Shown: positions 57,051 to 64,000 of the stretch, one piece after another
Layout of the letters: the number at the start of each line of letters is the position of its first letter
Numbering within the stretch: position 1 is the first letter of the stretch
From: Holacanthus passer
Lineage: Eukaryota > Chordata > Actinopteri > Pomacanthidae
Reading direction: 5' to 3'
Length of the DNA: 64,000 nt
NCBI GenBank assembly: GCA_025331565.1
Contig: JAFREQ010000035.1
Location: forward strand, 2,294,001-2,358,000
Translations under genes and position numbers: made by a program
Notes under the pieces: generated by a model
What the model saw: the letters and a program-made list of their open reading frames with translations, nothing else
Database searches by the model: none
What the model was told of the DNA's origin: nothing

Positions 57051-58359
57051 ATAGCATTTCTTTGTCTGTGAATCACTTTTGGTCAAGAAAAATTCATGTG
57101 TATGTAATCCATCTATTTCTTTATGCATAGTCCATATAACATATAAAAAACACAAACTCTCATAACACCTCTATGCACTGAAGATATCACACACACACTG
57201 AAAACCAAGAGTAATTACATGCATGCGTACAAAAATATAAAAATACAAACACCCCCACCGGCAGTGTACGGTAGGTGGGAGATGCAATGTTTTGCTACAG
57301 TAGGTGTCTGGTTGAGTAAAAGCAGTGTATGAGAGATAAAGACAGACAGGAAAGTAACCCATCCACAGGCGATATCCTCACCTTTGTGTTTACAGCTTGC
57401 CAGGAACGATCACTGTGTCGGTGAGAGGTGCCCCTCCGCATTGTGTCCACACTGAAGTGTACGTTCAGGTTAACATTAGACCCACCTCACACTCTCAAAT
57501 CGAACGCAACCTGCTGCATGTTAGCTCAGTTCACTCAAAACTACATGAATTTAATCTTGAAGTAACGGCTGCTAGAGTGGAAAATCAATGAAGACTGTCG
57601 CCACCGCAGATTCTAATATCCCCTGACAGTGAAAGGAAACGAATGGGCACGATAATAGCTCGCAAGCTAAACAATGTGGCCGGGTGTAGTGGCGCATGTT
57701 GCCACAACTGGGCCATAAATTCACCCATACCCAGGGCCAATTCTGCCTAATGCTTCAGAACTAATTTAAATGATGATGAGGCATATAACCAGACCTGTGC
57801 TAGTCCTGATCACTGAGAGAAAAACAGGCCACGAGAGAAAAGTGGAAGAGAAAAGATCACTACAATAAACTTTGCCCTAAAATACTTCTTTCACGATAGC
57901 TCTGTTTTCACATAGATTATATTTTGTTGAAATCCTAATGCTTTATTTGTGTGTCATGCTAGTGCAAGAGGCCTGTTGTAGAGAAAGAATCCCTTATTAC
58001 TCCCAATTTTTCCTGCATGGGTTGCCACAGTCCAACCATCTGCTCGCTGGCTCTATATTTCAGTGCATCCAGATTAAAAAACATGTCTAAAGAAATTAAA
58101 CCATCCATCTGATATGGGAACTACCAACAGTCCTGTCAGGCATTTTACTGAAGGTTAAGCAAATCAGCAACGTCAACTTCACTCACTTATTCTATTACTT
58201 GCTTGTCTCTTATTATGAGCTCCAAATGTTACTGGTCTCCCCACACACTTTGTCACAGAGGGCAGTGGAAATGGACCGATACCTTCCTTTATCAGTTAGT
58301 ATGTGGATCTGATAGGAGGATGAAGAGGAAGGATGAATTCAAGGAGGGATGCAGTGGAC

Positions 58360-58363
<4 letters not shown>

Positions 58364-58396
<33 letters not shown>
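58364..58396. repeat. (GT)n microsatellite
   Basis: About sixteen GT units. Confidence 0.95.
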
Positions 58397-58402
<6 letters not shown>

Positions 58403-61106
58403 TGGGCGGTAGCAATGAGCCAGGAGATCCAGAGGAGGGGGGAGACATAAAGGCAGGGAGGGGCAGTGAATTGTGGCTGCCCCAAGGACACTGCACTAAG
58501 GTTATATTTATTGATCACGGCACCGTCGAGGGGACACGTGCACTGACATGTACTGTGGTAGAAGTAAATTCCAATCTCACAGTAATTGTTACTGCTTTTT
58601 TTTGTGTGTAGTAATCGAGGAGGTGGAAGTGCTTTAAATCGGCCAGATTTTGATTGTTTCCGCAGTGAGTCTGTAAGATTGAACTTGTGGGATTTTAACA
58701 AATGTGAATAAATGAAATGCTATTTTTACTATGTAACTGCACTCTGGATGTGTAGTTCACGTCCACATGGTTGTGACTAAAGACTAAAGGCAAGCGTCAT
58801 CTTCCTTATATCCATGTAGCGCTCGCATTTCCAGGATGGTTTTTGTGTGGACGGGCATGTTTACAGCAAGACTTCCTCACACATCACATCTCTTTGCACC
58901 TGATGTGACTCACCAGTGAACCTTTGAACAGCTGGTGCAAGTGTGGAGAGAGAGAGAGACAGAGAGAGAGTCACATGTGGTGGAGGAAATCGTTCTCACT
59001 GCGATGACGGGAAGAAAACTCTGTATTAACCTGCTGCCACAACAGTGGAAGACCAAGAGTCAAGATGATGATGGCTGCACTCCGCTTGCTTTCCTGATTA
59101 GGTTGCTGTAAAACATCTACCCACGATATTGATTGGAAAAGCCCTAAAAAGAAACAGATAATGGACTTAAACAGTTAAAAAGATACTAAAAGATACTGTC
59201 TTTTACTTTGGGTTTGATTGTAAATTAAAGTTCACATTTTTAAGTCTTAAAACAACCCTCACACAATGACATGCACATTGAAACAGTTTTCGGTTGCTGT
59301 AATTGCACCATACCTACGTGATTTGTCTAACTCAGGCTGCTGCTGCTTCTATTAGCTTTGACTAGACAAAACAAGGACAAGGACTTTGAATTTTGTCTCC
59401 CATCTCTTATTTTGGAATTGCATTAGGGATTAGGGATCATGGTCAGCATGGAGAGGAGGAACACAAAAGCAACAAAAAACATTTTCAGAGTGTGTGAATG
59501 TTGTTTTAAGACCACATTAGAAACATGTGAACTTATCATTTAGGATTTGCAGACTATTTCTCCTTTCTCCATTCTGTTTGATGCAGCATCATAAAATACT
59601 GACTGTGTTACTGACTTGTTTCCCCCTTGATTTTCCAGACCTACCAACATGCCCATGTGTTTCCTTTATTTCAACCTTTTCACCACTTGAGCTCCTTTGA
59701 TGTCATTACTCCTGCTTATTCTCCCATTTAGTTTGTCTTTGGGTGAGTTATGAATCACATTTTGTATGCTCCTGGGTTGCTCATTGGTCTTTTTTTGTTT
59801 CAACTACTGCGAAAGAGCAAAATAAATAATGGTCTATTGCCAGTTGAATAGAGTAAAACACATATTTCTTAAATGAAAAATGCCACCACTGTTGAAAATT
59901 AGTCAACTGGCTAAATTTATTCTCAGATTGCATTAGTTGTTTGTTTTGATGTAGCTTGCTATGACATTATTCTAAGAGCTTAGTTGTTTAATAAATTATA
60001 TAAAAAAAGGAACCATGCTGTGATCTAAACTGGTTAAAAGGTAATTATTTGCTGTAATGATGGTATGGGAAGATTAATTACTGTAATGATGTAGTTATTG
60101 ATATATTGTGCTGTATATTAAAGCTGCACTGACTGTGTTCAATCTGCACTGAAGAGTTTGAGTAAAAAGCTTTTAGGAGGCAGAGTGACCTTGAGACAAA
60201 AGAAAGGAGTGTGTCACAGGTTTGACTCTGAATGTGTTCTCATCTATGCATTTTATATCTTCAACATGAGATAGAGGAATTAATTTTTTACTTGCATTAA
60301 ATAAGACTTTTGTTCCCAATGCAACCACGGCTTGTGTGCCTGGATGTGTCTGCGATGCAGGCTGTTAATATTTCTAGTGAGCTCAAACTTGCTGTGGCTC
60401 TCTCCCAGTCTGTCTGGGCATGTGCAGAGAAGCACTGCAGTGCTGCACTGTGAAAAGAGAGAAAGACAGAGAGAGAGGAGTTTTGACAGTGGGGTGCTCG
60501 TTCCCTGCAATATTCTCGTTGCCATCCCGTGTGTGAGAGAGCATTCAGAGGATGAAAGACTATGTTTGTGTGTAGTCCACTGCTGCATTATGAAGCATCC
60601 ATTAAGCATGAAAAGGTTAATGTCAATGTCAGCAAACTACAAAGCAGTGGGTCTTTTTTTTCAGGCCACATATTCTCATTGGACACCTCCTCTTTGTACA
60701 ACTTGTTTCCTTTTATATTTTCTCTTGACAAACAACCAAACTGAGTCTATTTGCTGCAAAACAACCATCACGTCTTAGATTGGCAGTGTAGTTCTGTTCT
60801 ACCTTTCACCGGTTCAGCTCTGGCGGTTTCAGCCTCTTGCAGAGATCTCAAGGACAGCTCCTTAATCAAGAGAAACAACCAAGTCCCATCACAGTTTCAG
60901 TTCTTAGCTTCTGTTTGTTCCCATACAAACCTCTACCTCCTGTGCCCTTTCTCCTTGCATCACTTTTCTTTCATCTGATTTAATTTCGGGTCCATTTGTT
61001 CTCTTGACGGTGCGAATCCCTTCTCTGTCAAGTCGTAAAGATAGGATAAGAGCTTCACTTGATGTGGCAACGTTAAGTGGAAAACAAAATGGTCCACCTG
61101 TGGGAA

Positions 61107-61128
61107 ACACACACACACACACACACAC
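61107..61128. repeat. (CA)n microsatellite
   Basis: About eleven uninterrupted CA/AC units. Confidence 0.9.
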
Positions 61129-62388
61129 AACACTGATACTGATTTGGGTGAGAAAAGTACATATATAGTGAGATCATGATCTTATGACCTAACCTGCCCT
61201 TAAGTTTCTAATGTGTCTACCAGATCACACGGAAGCAGAGAGAGAGATCAGAGTACTGATTAAAGTAAGGATGCCAACAGTCACGGCAAACAAGCTTTAC
61301 CCAAGACAACATAATAAGACATTTCTTTGAAGGAGACAATTAAGTACAGAGTAAAGTGAAATGCTTCCTTTGTTGTCCTGTGTTGTTTTCTGGAAATTGA
61401 TGACCTGGCAAAAGAGTCCCGGATAATTATTTCATATCTCTAAGGCAGCCAGATATTATTGTGAGGGTATCAGCCCTGTAGCTTTGATACAGTATCAGCC
61501 TGCAATATTAATTGGCTACTTGTGCTGTTGCAGGCATGATCCTTCTCTGCCTCTCGGGCTGCTGAGGCATCAAAACAGGTGGAACATAAATGGCACAGCA
61601 TGTGCACCTCAGAGTCGTGACGCACCCTGGTATTTCTAAAAGCTGTCATCCATTTTGTGGGCAATGATGACGATAGTGGCGAAAGAGGGGTGGGGGTGGG
61701 ATCTCTTGGTTGAAAGGGCCATCAAGTGGCTGGAAATTGAACTGCACCATCAGCTCGGCTGCTGAGCCACAGAGGCTCTGCTGTAATGAAGCGAGGAGAC
61801 CGGTGAAACAGTGCTTTCACTTGAACTGAAATGGTCACGCTTGAGTGGGCCCTTTGAAGCAGGTTCAAGGTGTCTTTTTCTGCGGAATGATACTATAAGA
61901 GGCACCGGCTCTTCAGGAGGAAAAAAAAAGATGATTGTCATAGGAAATATTGTATTACATGTCACCTGAAAAGACATTCTGACTAATGTTAAATTCCTGA
62001 ATAAAGTTAAATCATACCTGACTGACCTCACAGATTGAAAAGCTACCATAGTGGCTGTAAGCGACACCACGGTCCTCTTGTTTCACTGGGATATCCTTTA
62101 CAGGCTCCTCGGTGGCTCTGCTATCCAACTCCCTGTAATGCCACACTGTATTCCTGAGAAACTGAAGAACTCTTGGGTTCTGCAGGTGCCAGTGAACAGT
62201 GTTTGTGCTCAGATCAGGCCTGCATGGTAGAGGTCACACAGAGGACAAGGTCATTCAGAACAAAAATCACCAGCATATTAAGGTTTATCTTCAACTCCTT
62301 TAGACCACTTGAAGCGAAGAATGAGCAAGATATTGATGTGAGTTTGGGTTGACAGGGCATGAGTACGTTTGACTGGAATCTAATGCAA

Positions 62389-62786
62389 CAGTGGAAAGTA
62401 ATTTTGAGGTGCTTGTACTTGACTTTAGTTATTCTACTGTGTTTTAGAGGGAAATATTGTTTTTTACTCCACTGACAATTATAGAAACTGATTGTAAATT
62501 AAGATTTTAAAAAACCAGAATGAGCAATAAAATATGACACATTGTTGTGCAATAAAGTAAAATACCCAACAGTATATAACACAGATAACATTAGTGACCA
62601 AACCTGTAACACAGACAGGGTTCATTCTATCGGCATAATAAGTATTTTTACTTGTGATACTTTTTGGTACATTTGGCTGATAATATTGATATCGATTACA
62701 TTTTTACTGCAAGACTTTTACTTGTAATTGATATTTTACACTGTATTATTGTAACTTTTACTTAAGTGGAGGGCTGAATACTTAAT
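62389..62786 (+). repeat. CAGTG-ended repeat, right end lost
   Basis: It begins CAGTGGAAAGTAATTTTGAG and contains GAGGGAAATATTGTTTTTTA with CTCCACTGACAATTATAG. It then has CCCAACAGTATATAACACAG and GCAAGACTTTTACTTGTAAT, and ends near CTTTTACTTAAGTGGAGGGC and TGAATACTT. The layout matches the percomorph family also seen at 22472, and this copy retains more of the interior. The expected CTTCC-CACTG terminus is missing. Confidence 0.6.
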
Positions 62787-64000
62787 TAATAATATTGTTC
62801 TGTTGAAATGAATGAGGCTTTTTGAGTTATACTATATAACAATGACAACAACATGTCAATGGACAGCTAATAATTCACAGGCTGGCAACATAATCAGTTG
62901 TTATTTGAATTTAAAGAGCTTTAGGTTTGATGCATGAGTTTTAAGACAACATATGTTTAGACACGATACAATGAAGCTCATATTGTACCACAGGGCTCTA
63001 GGCTGTTAATATATCACAGATTTTTTTTTTTCTAGATGCTCAATTAATGCAAAAACTCTGCTTTTCTCTTTCAACATGCTGCTCAGCTTGGTTTGTGATG
63101 ACTCAGCTGAAATTTCCCCACATAAATCCCAGGTGTTTTAACACAGTAAATAAAGACAGTCATTCGCTTTGCTCAAACAGAAACTACTAAAAAGCTGCTC
63201 TCTGGAGGATTTAAAGCAGTGGACTGGGTTGGGAGAATTAAAGTAAATGCCACATCATCTTATTTGAAAAATGAGCTCACCTTGATGGCATCGTGCTAAC
63301 TAGTAAACACTTTCTGCTGTTTGTGCAGTTGAGATTAAACCTGCATGTTGTCGATGCAATCAAAACAACTGTCAAATATTTGTGAGGTTTACATATTTCA
63401 AAAGCATATTACAATGTTTAACACATTTTGTGAATACATCTTAAATTCTTGACGGGGCTCTCCAGGGATTTGGGATTGCTCTTCCATAAAGTTTGCAGGA
63501 ATTGTGGGAGACATCCTGACTTAAATTCATCATATGGATCAAGCTCCATAAACATGTTTAGGATCATTTACTTCTCATAATGCAACTCAGCAGTCTTTCA
63601 TTAAAGGTACATCATGCATCATTGTCTCTTATATGATTCTATAGCCTATATTGTTTTTCTTTTTCAGGAAAATCCTGTATATGTACCTTTAAACATTTCA
63701 TTAAACCTATTGACATGATCAAGGTTATTTATTTAAACTTTGGAAAGCTCCCACCAGAGACACTGTTCATTTGCTCCTTTAATATTTTAATAATTCTCTC
63801 TCTCTTATAAATCAATTTTTGAATAATGCATGCTTACAACTGCAAACACAGGCACCATAAACAAATTAATTGAAATGCATTTGTGCTCAATGCATTTTTA
63901 ATGTGTTGGTTTTATGAGCATCCATTGACTGAAACATGTGGATGAATTTATTTTTATCAAATTGATGATGAACACAGATTTACCCAATTATTTAAATATT
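62787..64000. other. Intergenic AT-rich sequence to the window end
   Basis: No gene, exon, repeat family or RNA gene was recognised here. Confidence 0.6.

Larger units (their letters stand above)
50654..62388. other. Intergenic sequence without identifiable genes
   Basis: Nothing in this stretch could be matched to a coding exon. It contains several GT/CA microsatellites, a worn reversed repeat at 56905 and complex, possibly conserved stretches at about 55700-55900 and 57650-57790. Embigin, a neighbour of HCN1 in mammals, was considered, but no immunoglobulin-like exon was found. Confidence 0.65.

Noticed and set aside
61730..61780. A- and B-box-like words on the minus strand (GTGGCTCAGC and AGTTCAATTTCC)
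   Set aside because: The spacing is too short for a tRNA and no acceptor stem forms; at best it is a worn SINE head.
35618..64000. Search for the neighbouring gene embigin and other coding exons
   Set aside because: No immunoglobulin-like exon, transmembrane exon or other known protein segment could be recognised on either strand.
1..64000. CRISPR arrays, prokaryotic operons, phage or plasmid modules
   Set aside because: The window is vertebrate genomic DNA; the repeats are microsatellites and transposon relics, with no regular repeat-spacer pattern.

Overview
This is vertebrate nuclear DNA, most likely from a percomorph (spiny-rayed) teleost fish. The coding sequence is broken by multi-kilobase introns with consensus GT..AG borders. 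The background is AT-rich, with many CA/GT and CT/GA microsatellites. The dispersed repeats are ones I recognise from percomorph genomes. No bacterial genes, operons, CRISPR arrays, tRNA or rRNA genes were seen.

One gene can be supported: the 3' two thirds of hcn1 on the + strand. It encodes a hyperpolarization-activated, cyclic-nucleotide-gated cation channel. Five coding exons (called 4 to 8 by mammalian numbering) lie at 6949-7167, 13234-13380, 17059-17299, 23406-23570 and 30798-31894. Joined, they form one uninterrupted 622-codon frame that covers the pore helix and selectivity filter, S6, the C-linker, the cyclic-nucleotide-binding domain and the long cytoplasmic tail ending in Ser-Asn-Leu. 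The first three exons (N-terminus and S1 to S5) lie upstream of the window. The 3' UTR runs to about 35,617, where two AATAAA signals and a GU-rich element mark the likely end.

Layout: 1-6948 is the end of intron 3; 6949-31894 holds the coding exons and introns 4 to 7; 31895 to about 35617 is the 3' UTR; about 35618-64000 is an intergenic stretch in which no exon could be identified. The repeats include five copies or fragments of an internally deleted Tc1/mariner-like element, a fold-back element of about 500 bp in intron 4, at least five copies of a short repeat beginning GCTGCAACTA, four pieces of a repeat beginning CAGTG(G/T)(T/C)GGAA, an inverted-repeat element downstream of the gene and an LTR-like fragment.

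The most interesting points are an arginine directly after the pore filter where mammalian HCN1 has glutamine, alanine and glutamine runs in the tail where human HCN1 is proline-rich, a strong G-quadruplex motif and several Pumilio-type motifs in the 3' UTR (one touching the poly(A) signal), two perfect CRE palindromes in intron 3, and CpG-rich islands inside introns. Nothing resembling a wholly new molecular system is visible.
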